Assembly (NCBI GenBank): GCA_002049455.2
Contig: KV918812.1
Location: 124,001-188,000 of the forward strand
Origin: Porphyra umbilicalis
Taxonomy: Eukaryota; Rhodophyta; Bangiophyceae; Bangiales; Bangiaceae
Length of the DNA stretch: 64,000 nucleotides
Direction of reading: 5' to 3'
This document shows, in pieces, positions 11,712 to 21,508 of this stretch. The first letter of the stretch is position 1; the number at the start of each line of letters is the position of its first letter. The position numbers and the translations under genes were made by a program. Under the pieces are notes generated by a model that did no database searches, was not told the origin of the DNA, and was given only the letters and a program-made list of their open reading frames with translations.

Positions 11712-14060
11712 ATGGCCTTCTCGCGGTCCACGGGAGTGGCGCCGACGGAGGAGATGGCTTTCCCAAGTGCGGGGCGCGTGGCGCCGGCGTCGAGTGGGAC
11801 GCCGGCGCCGGCCACGGCCAAGTCGGGCAGCCCGGCGGCGGTGACCCCGCGGGCGAGTGGGGCGCCGGGCAGTACGGGTGCCCCCAAGGCCAAGAGCTCG
11901 ACGGCGGCCATCCCGAGGGCTGGCGGGGCGGCGGCGTCCGCGCCCGCTACGCCGGCCGGCGCCACCAATTCAAGTGGCGCGGCTTCGGCGACGGCGCGAA
12001 GGAAGGCGGCCCGTCGGTCGCGCCTAGCTAACGGCGCGACCCCGACCCGGCAGCCCTCGGCGGCGGGGAGTCGTGCGTTTCAACCGCCGCCGCCCCCCCG
12101 CCGATCCAAGGCAACGGCGGGGTCGGCGTCGGCTTCCCGCGCGTCGAGTGCGGCGACGCGGTCGGCCGACGAGGATGCCGCCGCGCCGTGCATGGCGGCG
12201 GCGCGCGTGCCGCTGCCGCCCATCCGGCCGGGGACGCCACCGGCAGCGGCGGCGGCGGCCGCCGCGGCACCGGGTAATGGGGAAGAGGACCCCATGGAGC
12301 AAAACTCACATCTGCCGGTGCCGCGCCGGGTGCGCCCCCTGGTTGTGGAGGAGGCGGGGCCCGCGGGAGCGGAGCCGGGGGCGCTAGTACCGTGGACGCC
12401 CCCCCGCGCGGCCAGTCAGTTGGGGGAGTGGCACCTGCGGGCCCTGTACGCCGCGATCCCGGTGCCCAAGCAGAGCCCGGCGTGGCAGCGATGGCTGACC
12501 CGCCAACCCGTGCAGTACGAAGTGCCTGCCGGGGTGGCGACGGACCTCCGCGCCCTACTAGAGGCGGGGGAAGCGCCGTGGGTGGAGCGCGCGGCCGCGC
12601 GCCTGTCTAACGTGATGGACGGGGCCATCGTGAACGACGTCCCGCCCGTCGTGGCGTGGGAGTGGGCGTGCTCCTCTTCCCCGTACTTAGGCGAGAGGGA
12701 CCCCCACTTCCACCACCATGTCGCCCGCACCGAGCGCCGGGTGCAAGAGGCATCCGGGATCCTGGTTCGGGCCTCTCAAGTGGAGAGCACCCAGGTCCAT
12801 GACTCGGCGCGGCGGGCCTTCTATGTCCCGACGCCGACGTGGTGGTCGGCGGTGGAGGTGCCCTTCGGGTTCCCCGCAAGGATGCCGCGCATCGTGGCCT
12901 ACTTTGGCACCGCGCTTCGTCGAAAGGTGTCCACCCCGGCGGCAGCCATCCTCGCGACCCAGTGGGTGCTGGAGGTGGCGGGGGTGTGCTATGCCTCCGC
13001 CCGTACTAAGGGGTACCTCTGGCATCTGCCCGCCAGCCTTGTGGACCGCCTCGTGGACCTGCGCCTCGCCAACGTGGCGGAGTGGGCGGGCCCGGACGCA
13101 CACGCGTACCTCAGCAAGTTGCTGGACCCACACCAGTCGTTGGACTGGGAGGCTGCCGGGCCCGAATTGGCCCGCCGAGTTGGCGGGGAGGACGACGAAG
13201 CGGCCCGGGCGTTTGTCCACTACGATAAATGCCTCATGGGCGGGTGCACAGCCCTGCGTGAGGGCCTGGGTGACACCACCTACCCCTACGCTGCGGGGGT
13301 AACGGCGACGTCGCCCCCGCCCGAGTCGGGTTGGGGTGCCTCGGGGGCATGTTCCCCCCACCAGCGCAAGCGCACCTGAGAGGCGGCCGAGCGCCCCCCG
13401 GCTCGCGGGGGCGCTGTCCGGCGGACCACCCGGTCGGGGGCGTTCCCCGTTGGGCGGTCGGCTCACCCGACGTTCGCCCCGCCTGGGGTACCGTACTACC
13501 CGGCCCTGGGGGTGGGGCAGAGCCTCAGCTTGGGGTACGTCACCCACCGATGCGCGCGCGCCCTGGCTTCCACCTACCCGAGTGCGGCGGGGGCGCTTAG
13601 GGCGGCCCACGGGGAGGCGATAGTGGCCTCCCTTGTGGACACCCTGGCGTGGGATACCCGGGGGGCGGGGGCCGTACTACAGGGATCCCCGTCTCCCCTC
13701 TGGGCCGCAGCCGAGAAGTTCCTGGTGGACACAACCCCCGAGGCCATCGGGTACCAGATGGCCTCTCGCCTGGACGGGCATGGCCAGCGGGTGGCGCTGG
13801 GGCCCGCAGTTCCCGCGGCGGCCGGGAGCTCCAATCGAGCCTCGTACGCCAGGGAGCCTGCCGCCGCTGCCGCACCCTACCATGGGGGCGGCTACTCCTC
13901 CTCCGCGGGGGGGTACTCCGCCGCGGGGGCACCGCCGAGTAGGACGCCGCGCTCGATGTGGGGGCCGGGCCCCGCGGACCGAGTGCCGGCCCAGGAGTAC
14001 CCGGTGGACCCCCCGGGTGATGACTATTACAGGGGGTACGCCCGCGACGACTGCACGTGA
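11712..14060 (+). pseudogene. Unrecognised 782-codon ORF with one in-frame TGA; related to the antisense ORF of the chromovirus
   Basis: One reading frame is open from ATG 11712 to TGA 14058-14060, broken only by TGA at 13377-13379. Residues ~1-195 are Ala/Ser/Pro/Gly-rich and look disordered. About 200-560 look folded: VPWTPPRAASQLGEWHLRAL, then DPHFHHHVARTERRVQEASG (D330), then RIVAYFGTALRRKVS and TKGYLWHLPASLVDRLVDLR. After the TGA the frame continues with a helical segment (SAAGALRAAHGEAIVASLVD) and a Gly/Tyr/Ser-rich tail. I recognise no known domain. The order and spacing of motifs parallel the minus-strand ORF at 41188-43146 (DPYF...RRVYEVMS, VVSYLADALRN, KLFVHLDAKTL), suggesting distant homology. 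The TGA could come from CGA by C-to-T change, or mark a dead copy. The 3' end abuts a Harbinger-like relic, so the original C-terminus may be lost. Confidence 0.55.
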
Positions 14061-14985
14061 TGACTGCGTTCAGGCTGTAACGGCCCGTCCTGTCGTAGTA
14101 AGAACACGGGTGCAATGCAGGTTGGTATGCCAAAGGAAAAGTGGTCCCATCAGTGGCGCTAATACAGTTATCAAAGCCATAAGAAGAGCCGGCCCACTCA
14201 GCCTGCTGCGCCCAACGCTGAGTGTTCGGCCAGCGAATGACGCCGAGAGTCAGGCACTTGAACCCCTTCACAATCCTCTCGGTGCGCTTTACTACGGTTC
14301 CCGAGGACACACCGAAAAGATCAGAAACAAAGTGCACACGGCTCCCATTTCCATAATTTCCAAACCTCAAGGAGGCAATAGACAATTGAATGTCAAGCCG
14401 TATCGTGGTGGTGCCGCGCCAAGAGGTACATACATCCCCTGCATGAGAACTTAGCATAAAGAGAACATAAGCCAACGTCGTCCGGTCAATCCGCATATAC
14501 GAGCGATATTGATCCTCATCAGAGGAGGAGTAAAACGTCAGTATACCAGTCTGTGCACTTGTATCGCGGGCACCGAACAGCTGCTAGTGTCTATTTTACC
14601 GCAGCATCATTTGATGCGAATCGCATCAAATGATGCCCATTTCCGGAGCTTTTGTTTTCGTACTTCCCGACCTCTGACGCTCTTTTTGACAGCAGAAACG
14701 GACTCAGCGATGCCTTGTTATTCTTCGGGGAGATCCCAGCAAATATGCTATGGATACAAACGGGGGGTGCTCCAGATGCCTCAACAGGGGGGGTCGAACC
14801 GTCGTTGTCTGGCCCTGTCGAAGGGTGCATCATTTGATGCCCAACCGGGCATCATTTGATGCCCGATTGCGGTCGAATAGACACTAGATAGCGCCGGCTG
14901 CTCACTATGGTCAGTACTTGTAGGACACCGGCCACAGCACGCAGATCGATTGGACCTGCGCCACACTGGGAACATGAAAAATATT
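14050..14985 (-). pseudogene. PIF/Harbinger (HARBI1-like) transposase fragment, interrupted by a MITE
   Basis: The minus frame reads upstream exon-like sequence (about 14985 to 14885, GPIDLRAVAGVLQVLTIVSS), then the 304-bp MITE, then 14583 down to about 14050. The second part includes SSDEDQYRSYMRIDRTTLAY, a helix-turn-helix-like FGVSSGTVVKRTERIVKGF, and the block around the first DDE aspartate, NCISATDGTTFPLAYQP, followed by YYDRTGRYSLNAVIT. This order is that of HARBI1-type DDE nucleases. The frame ends at the junction with the 11712-14060 ORF, so the second Asp and the Glu are absent: truncated and inactive. Known Harbinger elements also encode a Myb-like partner, which I do not see here. 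Confidence 0.7.
14584..14887. mobile_element. 304-bp MITE, copy 1
   Basis: The ends CTAGTGTCTATT...AATAGACACTAG are inverted repeats of about 18-20 bp. Inside each end lie two near-palindromic GCATCATTTGATGC/GCATCAAATGATGC motifs. Copy 2 at 24976-25279 is exactly the same length with the same end structure and shared interior (GACAGCAGAAACGGACTCAG versus GACCACAGAAACGGACTCAG). No coding capacity. CTAG at both ends is either target duplication or part of the TIR. It sits inside the Harbinger-like transposase frame. Confidence 0.85.
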
Positions 14986-15781
14986 GGGAGGCATTGCATT
15001 CGCCCCACTCATCGCCAGCAGCAGTGGAAACACAACAAAACGGGTCCGCAAGCTTGCGAGCACTGGCTTGCGGATACCGCAAGCCATGGCACGTGACAGG
15101 ATGCGCTCGTCACGGGCACCCTCGCCAGCGTGCCGCGCGAGGGGGGCGGGAGAGGGTGCCCTGCGGAAGAAACTCGTGGCTGCCGCGGCGTGCGAGGTAA
15201 GCGCGCGTCTGAGAGATGTGCAGTGCAGTAATGCGTGAGCCCAAGCACTGAAGCAAGCGCGCGCGTTGTGGCTGTAACGGACACAATTATGCGGCCAAGG
15301 GAGGCGCATTTGAGTGTGGCAATCCGAGAATAACGGGCAGCAGAAATATGCGGCGCGGCCGCACGCTAAATGCCGGAGAGACAGCCGCTTGACGCTCAAA
15401 TGACAAGGAAAAAACCGTTGCCAGCAATGTGTGTCTGCAGGAATGACACGAGAGTGTAATTGTAAGGAATACATCAACGGAACTACATGTACCTAGACGG
15501 ACTAGTTTATGTTCTTGTGGTTGATGGAACTCCGGCTTGTTGCGGTGCTTTTCAGAAAGAGTATTCTCTCTATCGTATGTTGCTCGGTTTCTGCTGGGCC
15601 ATCCCTCTCGGGCACTATTCGACGCATTGCGTGGGGCGCGCAAAAGACGGACAATGCCGACAAGCGCACACATTGAACCACACACGCACACTCATGAGTG
15701 TACCGAGTATAAAAGACAAACCAAGAACACTCAAAAACACAGAAGCACAAACACAGCACATACGAACACACGCCCACGTCC
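14986..15781. other. No gene recognised
   Basis: Mixed-composition DNA. On the minus strand this would hold the N-terminal part of the Harbinger-like transposase if it were complete, but I cannot follow the frame with confidence beyond about 15000. Confidence 0.4.
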
Positions 15782-16505
15782 TTATTTCTTCAGAAGCTCA
15801 CGCAGCTCGTCGGCCACACCGGGCAAATTATGCTGCTGCGCCAACAAACTCGACAGCGTCGCGATAGGCGGGAATGAGCGCATTCTCGGCATGCGCCGCT
15901 CGCACTGAACGACCACTGGCCCCGCCCGCGAGCTGCAACCCTGACAAAGCGCCGCTGCGGCCGCTGTCGTCGTGGCCTTCGCTGCCGCCGCCGCCGCCCA
16001 AAGAGCCACCTGCCACAGCGGAAACGCTCGCGAAGGAACCGCGGCCCATAAGACCCGCACCAGCCGCGGAGGTATCCGCCCTGCCTCTAAGCGATTCCTC
16101 GTCCTCGTCGTTTTCGACACCGTTGATGTCGTCGCCGTTGTCAGCACCGCCGACAAGGTCGATTAAGTTTTCCGGCGCGTCGTTAGGCGGCGCGCCCTTG
16201 AAAACGCGGGCGCCCCGCTGCACCCCGCTGACCAACGGCAGCGCCCCGCCAATCACGGAGATGATCATGTTGACTTGGTAGATGGAGCAGCGCCAGCAGC
16301 CCGCCTGCCGGTTGACTATTTCGTTCACCTTATTGGCCGGTGCGCTTGCCACCCCACCGGTGCTGGCCTTCGCCACGTTGGCCTTCTTCTTGAAGAATTT
16401 GATGGCCGAATCGACGAGGCGACCAAACGACTTGGCCGCGAAGCCGTGGTGCTTCACCCAGTTGCTGCGGTCTACTAGGTATGTCGCCAAGTTTGCGAGG
16501 CGCAA
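15782..16505 (-). CDS. Hypothetical protein, minus strand, possibly frameshifted
   Basis: The minus frame from at least 16505 contains LANLATYLVDRSNWVKHHGF, a Lys-rich stretch (AIKFFKKKANVAK), NRQAGCWRCSIYQVNMIISV, an acidic segment (NGVENDEDEESL) and a Gly/Ser-rich tail, ending at TAA 15828. The adjacent frame beyond this ends with LPGVADELRELLKK and TAA near 15782, which looks more like a natural amphipathic C-terminus, so a frameshift or splice near 15880 is possible. The frame is open upstream without an ATG to about 16650. I recognise no family; composition is more protein-like than the surrounding shadow frames. It may be part of the transposon-derived region, but no TIRs were found. 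Confidence 0.35.
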
Positions 16506-16654
16506 AAAGTCGTGCCTCGGCGCGCGTGTCGCACCGCTCGCTGCGTCTCGGCCTTGCTCTACCGCAGCACGGCTCCAACGCTCACCTCTGCCAGGATGAT
16601 TTTTTCCACAACCTTTGACGGAAGGGGCTCCCCGTCACTAGTCTTAGAAAATCC

Positions 16655-17209
16655 CTATTCGCTCTCTCCGCCCTCGTCCCCACCGCCAGTGCCAGCTGGG
16701 GCGCCAGCACAGGTGCTAGATGGAGGGGAGGCTGACGGTGTGCCAGACGACGGCGCACCAGACGGCGCGCCAGCTGGTGGGGGGCAGGAACGAATAGGCG
16801 CCAGGGGGGAAGAGGGGGGGCGAGGGGGTGCCGGTGGCATGATTGGGGGTGAAAGAGGGGGAGGAGGCGGCGGGGGGTACTCTTCGGGTGGGGGTGGAGA
16901 GGGTGGGGTGGGATTCGTCCCGCCGACACCTGCCATCGGCGCGCCACCACGACCACCACGACCGCCACCGCTACCGCCGCTGCCGCTGCCGCCGCCGCCG
17001 CGCCCTCCGTATTGGGGGCCTTCCATGGGGGGGCGGGGGAGATGCCGTTCCCCTTCTGTTGCCGGATGCTCTTCTTCACCTCCACGGCCATGGCCACGGC
17101 CGCGGCCCCGGCTGCTACCACGGCGGCGGCCGGCGCCTGAGCCGGCGCCGGCTCCGTCCAGCTTGTCGTTGGCGATGTGGCGGCTCTTCCGCGGAGGATA
17201 TGACGCCAT
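16655..17209 (-). CDS. Hypothetical Gly/Arg- and Pro-rich protein, possible 5' exon of the same gene
   Basis: From ATG 17209 (minus) the frame encodes a basic start (MASYPPRKSRHIANDKLDG), RGRGRGHGRGG and GGRGGRGG repeats resembling RGG nucleic-acid-binding tails, then a poly-Pro segment, ending TAG at about 16655. It is 184 codons of low complexity. It could be the N-terminal exon of the minus-strand gene below it (15782-16505), since a GTGAGC donor-like site lies near 16580, but this is not demonstrable here. Alternatively it is a composition artefact. Confidence 0.3.
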   Translation of the reverse strand: MASYPPRKSRHIANDKLDGAGAGSGAGRRRGSSRGRGRGHGRGGEEEHPATEGERHLPRPPMEGPQYGGRGGGGSGSGGSGGGRGGRGGAPMAGVGGTNPTPPSPPPPEEYPPPPPPPLSPPIMPPAPPRPPSSPLAPIRSCPPPAGAPSGAPSSGTPSASPPSSTCAGAPAGTGGGDEGGESE

Positions 17210-17492
17210 CGTGTCGTCGGGGGTCTGCGGTGTTGAGCCGGGACGCGCGGCACTGAGCGGAGCGGGTGCGAGTATGCCCGTTGGGGTTCGATTTTGTAGG
17301 GTGACACGCCTGTGGACTTTTTATTCGTGCTGTTCAAGAACAATGATCCTGTAATGGAGCATGCCAATCCTGATGTGGGTCCAGCAGGCGTCGTAGGTGA
17401 CAACGCTCTTGAGACCTGAGCCAAAACGCGCTGCATGAAGACGAGACAGGGCAAGCGTAAGCTCGAATAGAAGGTGCACACGCTCGAGAGCC

Positions 17493-17834
17493 ATGTGCAA
17501 AGCTGGGCCAGCATGGCAGCTTCCTCCTGAAAGCACACCGCCAAGCGCGGAGATGGTCTCACTCTCAGCTACACTCAAAATCCTGCGTGGTGGCGGGGCT
17601 GCCGCGGAGCACATCAGAGCCTTTGAGAAGCAACTCCAAGATGCCATCCTTCCGCACCCGTCGGCGGACGGGTCCGGTCATCCTGGTGCGCCTCAGGTGG
17701 ATCCTGGACCAAAACGGATTGACTGGTCTGGGGGGCGTGGGTCGACGGTGAACCTCGAGGATGCGTCAGTGGGTGAGAGTGGGAGCTCTTCTGGCTTTGT
17801 GCGCCGAACGGAGTGGTCAGACGACGAGATGTGA
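17493..17834 (+). CDS. Small hypothetical ORF, 113 aa
   Basis: ATG 17493 to TGA 17834. The translation is not low-complexity: SATLKILRGGGAAAEHIRAF, EKQLQDAILPHPSADGSG, and an acidic end FVRRTEWSDDEM. No family recognised and no neighbouring partner is evident. Chance cannot be excluded at this length. Confidence 0.25.
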   Translation: MCKAGPAWQLPPESTPPSAEMVSLSATLKILRGGGAAAEHIRAFEKQLQDAILPHPSADGSGHPGAPQVDPGPKRIDWSGGRGSTVNLEDASVGESGSSSGFVRRTEWSDDEM

Positions 17835-18244
17835 TGCACTTGCGTTGTGAGATGTTCATTTGGGTGTTTTGGAAAACCGGGAGGATGTCACGAGATTGCT
17901 CGCTTCTACAGAACGCTGATGTTCCAAGTCGTGTCGTACGGGCCCCCAAGCATTAAGCGAACACGTTGTGCTCATGCTGGGATTCTTCTTAAGCTCTTTC
18001 CCACAGTACCACTGGTTTGGCCAAGGGCATCCCCGCACATGCTTGAAGTGAAGCGCGCACAGTATGGTGGAAGAAGAAGAACGGTGCATCAGACAGCGAA
18101 CGCCGTACAATTGAAGGTGACAACATTCGTACCAGACCAAGACGCAAAATACCGCGCTCCTCCACTCGGCTTTTTATTCTAACTCTCCGCTCTGCCGGCT
18201 CGCAGTCGCGGCGCCGACCACGCTGGCAGGAACTAGAGCCATAA

Positions 18245-18935
18245 TTTCTTGCAAACGACACGTTTCCACCGTGACGAATGTTCGCGTAAGGCGTTACCGG
18301 CGCAGCCGCTGCGCTGGAAAAAGACCGGCCGAAATTGTGCAGAATATGCCCAAATCAGGCCAGACCGCTCAAGAAACGGTACCCGCAGCGGCCGCCGACA
18401 AAGAAACCACCTCCACGGCACGATCCCGAAAAACTGCTCAATGTGAATACGCAGCAACGACGAAAAGTATTTGGATGCATCGCGCCAACGGCTACCTTGG
18501 CAATGCCCCGGCCAGGGAGCTGCCAGCGGTTCACTGGCTGCGTACGCCTCGTCCGCTGCCATGCACTGTCCATCACGAGTTTTGGAACGTGCGAGGCCGC
18601 TTTCACAATCCCAAAGTGACCGACCCAGGCGTGTTCCCGAGAACGCGGTCGAGGCATGTAAGGAGCCGGGGCTGGTACAAGCCATCCTGCGAGATTTGTA
18701 GTCGGAGTTACTGATGGCTGGGGTGTTGAGAGCATTCAAGCCCTTCCTCGAATAGAAATCTGCGACGTACGCAACGTCCGTCCACAGTGGCTGCTCCTGC
18801 TCGATGGCAATCCCGTCGAGAACCTCATAGACGCTGTCGAACTGAAAGTTGCGGCAACCCTGCGAATCCGAGGCGTAGCTCCTCCGTCGAGTAGAGTTCT
18901 CCAGCAGGTACTCTAGAACTAAAGTAGGGGAACAC
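18245..18935 (-). pseudogene. Second HARBI1-like transposase relic
   Basis: The minus frame, read from about 18935 downward, contains LVLEYLLENS, then VYEVLDGIAIEQEQPLWTDV (first catalytic Asp region), FYSRKGLNALNTPAISNSDY, SPGSLHASTAFSGTRLG, MAADEAYAASEPLAAPWPG and RIHIEQFFGIVPWRWFLCRR followed by PLRV. This is the order of HARBI1 DDE domains: IDG...YYNRKG...CDADY...PGSxHDSxxF...ADxGY...ExxFGxLKxRF. Where the family has HD in the PGSxHDS block this copy reads HA. There is no start codon or complete C-terminus. Degenerate, and a different copy from the fragment at 14050-14985, since the part order is wrong for a single gene. Confidence 0.65.
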
Positions 18936-20674
18936 TACACCGCATTTGAAAATTCCCACCACGCACGGTAGACCGTCCCGTTCGTCTTTGATTCTCAGAT
19001 CAAGGAATGACAACATCCTGCCGCACTTCGTCCGAACATGACATTAGAACACCCTTACAGGTTGCGACAACCGTCAGCCAGCTTTACAAGAAGGTGTGTC
19101 GATAGAATATAATCGTGAAGCGGTGTCTTTCTGTTCTAGAGCGGCGTGCCATGAGCACAACGGTGCTAGTCCCTCCCAGAACAGTACTGTTTCCAGGGCT
19201 TTCTCTCACTCGAGTTCCATCCTTTACACGCTTGAATAAAGTGCACCCTACTAGGCCACTTACTCGTGATGTGCATAGTATCAGGTGTGCACGACGGCAG
19301 CCCGCCAGGCGCGACGATGGACATCGCACGAGCGCTCCCAGGATATTGCAGCCAAGTCTATGTGACAACGTGGGGACTATCCTTCTTCGCCTGCCACAAT
19401 CAGCGCAGCCCCTTCTGTATACATCCTATTGACACTGTATGCAATCTGACCCTGGACGCCACTCACCCCGCGCGCCATCCCCCCGTGGAAAGATCAAGAA
19501 TGATAACGGTCCTCGAACAACCGAAGACGGGGGAGGACAGAGAGTCGCCGGAGAAGCTCTCCCAAGGCGGAAAGTACGAGCGGGGGGGGTGGGGGAGGCG
19601 GCGGTCCGAGCCGCGACAATGAGCCCTGTCGCGATGCTGACAGTGCGGGTGAAAAAGTTATGTGGGACGAAGGCGCGGACGATGTCGAAGGGGGGGCTCC
19701 AGCCGGGCTCGTGGCACAGCGAGTAGAAAAGAAGGTGTTGCAGACGGTTTCGATCTGCCCATCGCAAGGCAGCGTAGCGGTATCAAGCCCGATAACGTGT
19801 TGAAGAATAGGTGCCGGTCCAAAGAGCTTTCCAGGATATATTTTGGGCTTCCAAGGTGCCACGTATTCATAGAAGCCCTTTGGAGCGGTTCGTGGCAGTG
19901 GTCAAGTTCTGAAATCTGAAAACCTGTGTCCAGGACCCTCCCAGCGCAGCAATATGCTGACATCACTCATTTCAGCCAATGAAAGAGGTGAATTGCGCGT
20001 CCAAGCCAACCAGATGACGTCATTTGCTGATGCGACAACCCCCACTGCTACAGTCAATACCAGCTTATATGCGCTCCGGTTGAATGACACCCTATGATAC
20101 GACCGGGAGATTAATTATGTCCAGAATCGGCCATTTTGCCACTGCGGAGCAGGAGAGAAGTTATACCTGATCACAGCGCGGTCGTTTGTAGCCCACCTTT
20201 TCCTGCATGGCTGTGCGTACGTCAGGATGACATATAAGCAGATACTGACCGTAACTGCGCATAGCCCCGCCAGCCCACCCCACGACGAGTTAGTACCAGG
20301 GCTTCCCAAGTGTATGGGTTTTCACTTAGCGTTGGGTAACGCCGCCTGGTCAATCTGACTGCGTTGGGGTTCTGAGCCCCGGAGACCCAATAGCGACTCG
20401 TAAAACATAATTTTCTATTATTGTGTGTTTCAGTAAGCGTTCCAAGCGACGTCTCGTGATCGTGGTGCGTAAGCGTCCGAAAAGCGTCACAACCACAGTG
20501 TACCCCCCAAAGTATATAAACAAGCCCCTGTCTTCGTTGATATTCACTGCTTTGCAGTGGGGGTCACTTTTTTTACCCATCAGTTCCTGTGATCTCCCCG
20601 CCCATGCAAGGACTCTGTTGAACTGCTTGCCGCTTTTGACCGCTCCGGCGCCGCGATGCCTTTTTTGTGCTGTG
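18936..20674. other. No gene recognised
   Basis: About 1.7 kb of mixed-composition DNA between the second Harbinger-like relic and the hAT-like element. Short frames on both strands carry no motif I can identify. Confidence 0.45.
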
Positions 20675-21500
20675 TAGGGTTGTGCAACACGCCAAAGGCG
20701 TGTACACGAACACGCCTAAGGCGTGTTTAATCTGTGTTTTGGGCGTGTCCCGCCGACACGCCCAACCTCAAAATGGCGTGTTTTGTGCCGGGGAATATTT
20801 AGATGATGTGTCCGTCAATTTTTGGGGAATATGTGGGTGAGATCAGTCGGCCAGTAGTTGACACGGTGCGGGTGGTTCATGAAAGATCGAGAGGGTTGCA
20901 GCAGATGATCCCAGCTGGGATCTTTGAGCTGATTTCCTCGCAGCGGCACTGTCCGTCCATTCGCGCCCGCCTGTGCGTGAGACAGGCGTAAAGCACCGTT
21001 TATTCACGCAGGTGTGGCTGGCGGACCCAGGGCACCGCTGGTTCTTGCTTGTGTGGTTGACCGGTGCGGGGCACTTGGCTGTGGGGCAAGAGCGAGGGAT
21101 CCACACGAAGTCCTCATTCGACGGGTCAGGAGGCGAACGGGCTGGCTGACAGCCGCCACCGTCGCGACCTGCCTGTCTCACGCACAGGCGGGCGCGAATG
21201 GACGGACAGTGCCGCTGCGAGGAAATCAGCTCAAAGATCCCAGCTGGGATCATCTGCTGCAACCCTCTCGATCTTTCATGAACCACCCGCACCGTGTCAA
21301 CTACTGGCCGACGGATCTCACCCACATATTCCCCGGAAATTGACTGGTCATACCACTCCCGCGCAGGGGGCTACTCTACGATTCGCGGGGTGTTACTTTG
21401 TGGGCGTGTTGGCGTGTTGAAGCGTTTTAGGCGTGTTTTAGCGTGTTTTAGCGTGTCACGCCGACACGCCAGGTGTTTCGGGGCGTGTTGCACAACCCTA
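20675..21500. mobile_element. Non-autonomous hAT-like element with 8-bp TSD
   Basis: Perfect 19-bp TIRs TAGGGTTGTGCAACACGCC (20675-20693; reverse complement at 21482-21500) are flanked by the 8-bp direct repeat GTGCTGTG (20667-20674 and 21501-21508). An 8-bp target duplication with YAGGG-type ends is the hAT hallmark. About a dozen GGCGTGT/ACACGCC heptamers lie just inside the ends, typical of transposase-binding subterminal repeats. The centre is a 174-bp inverted repeat. No transposase is encoded. Confidence 0.9.
20814..21344. repeat. 174-bp near-perfect inverted repeat inside the hAT-like element
   Basis: Arms 20814-20987 and 21171-21344 are equal in length and differ at about three positions around a 183-bp spacer. 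Each arm can encode the same ~60-aa peptide (RPVVDTVRVVHERSRGLQQM...), but nothing shows it is translated. A transcript would fold into a long hairpin. Confidence 0.9.
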
Positions 21501-21508
21501 GTGCTGTG

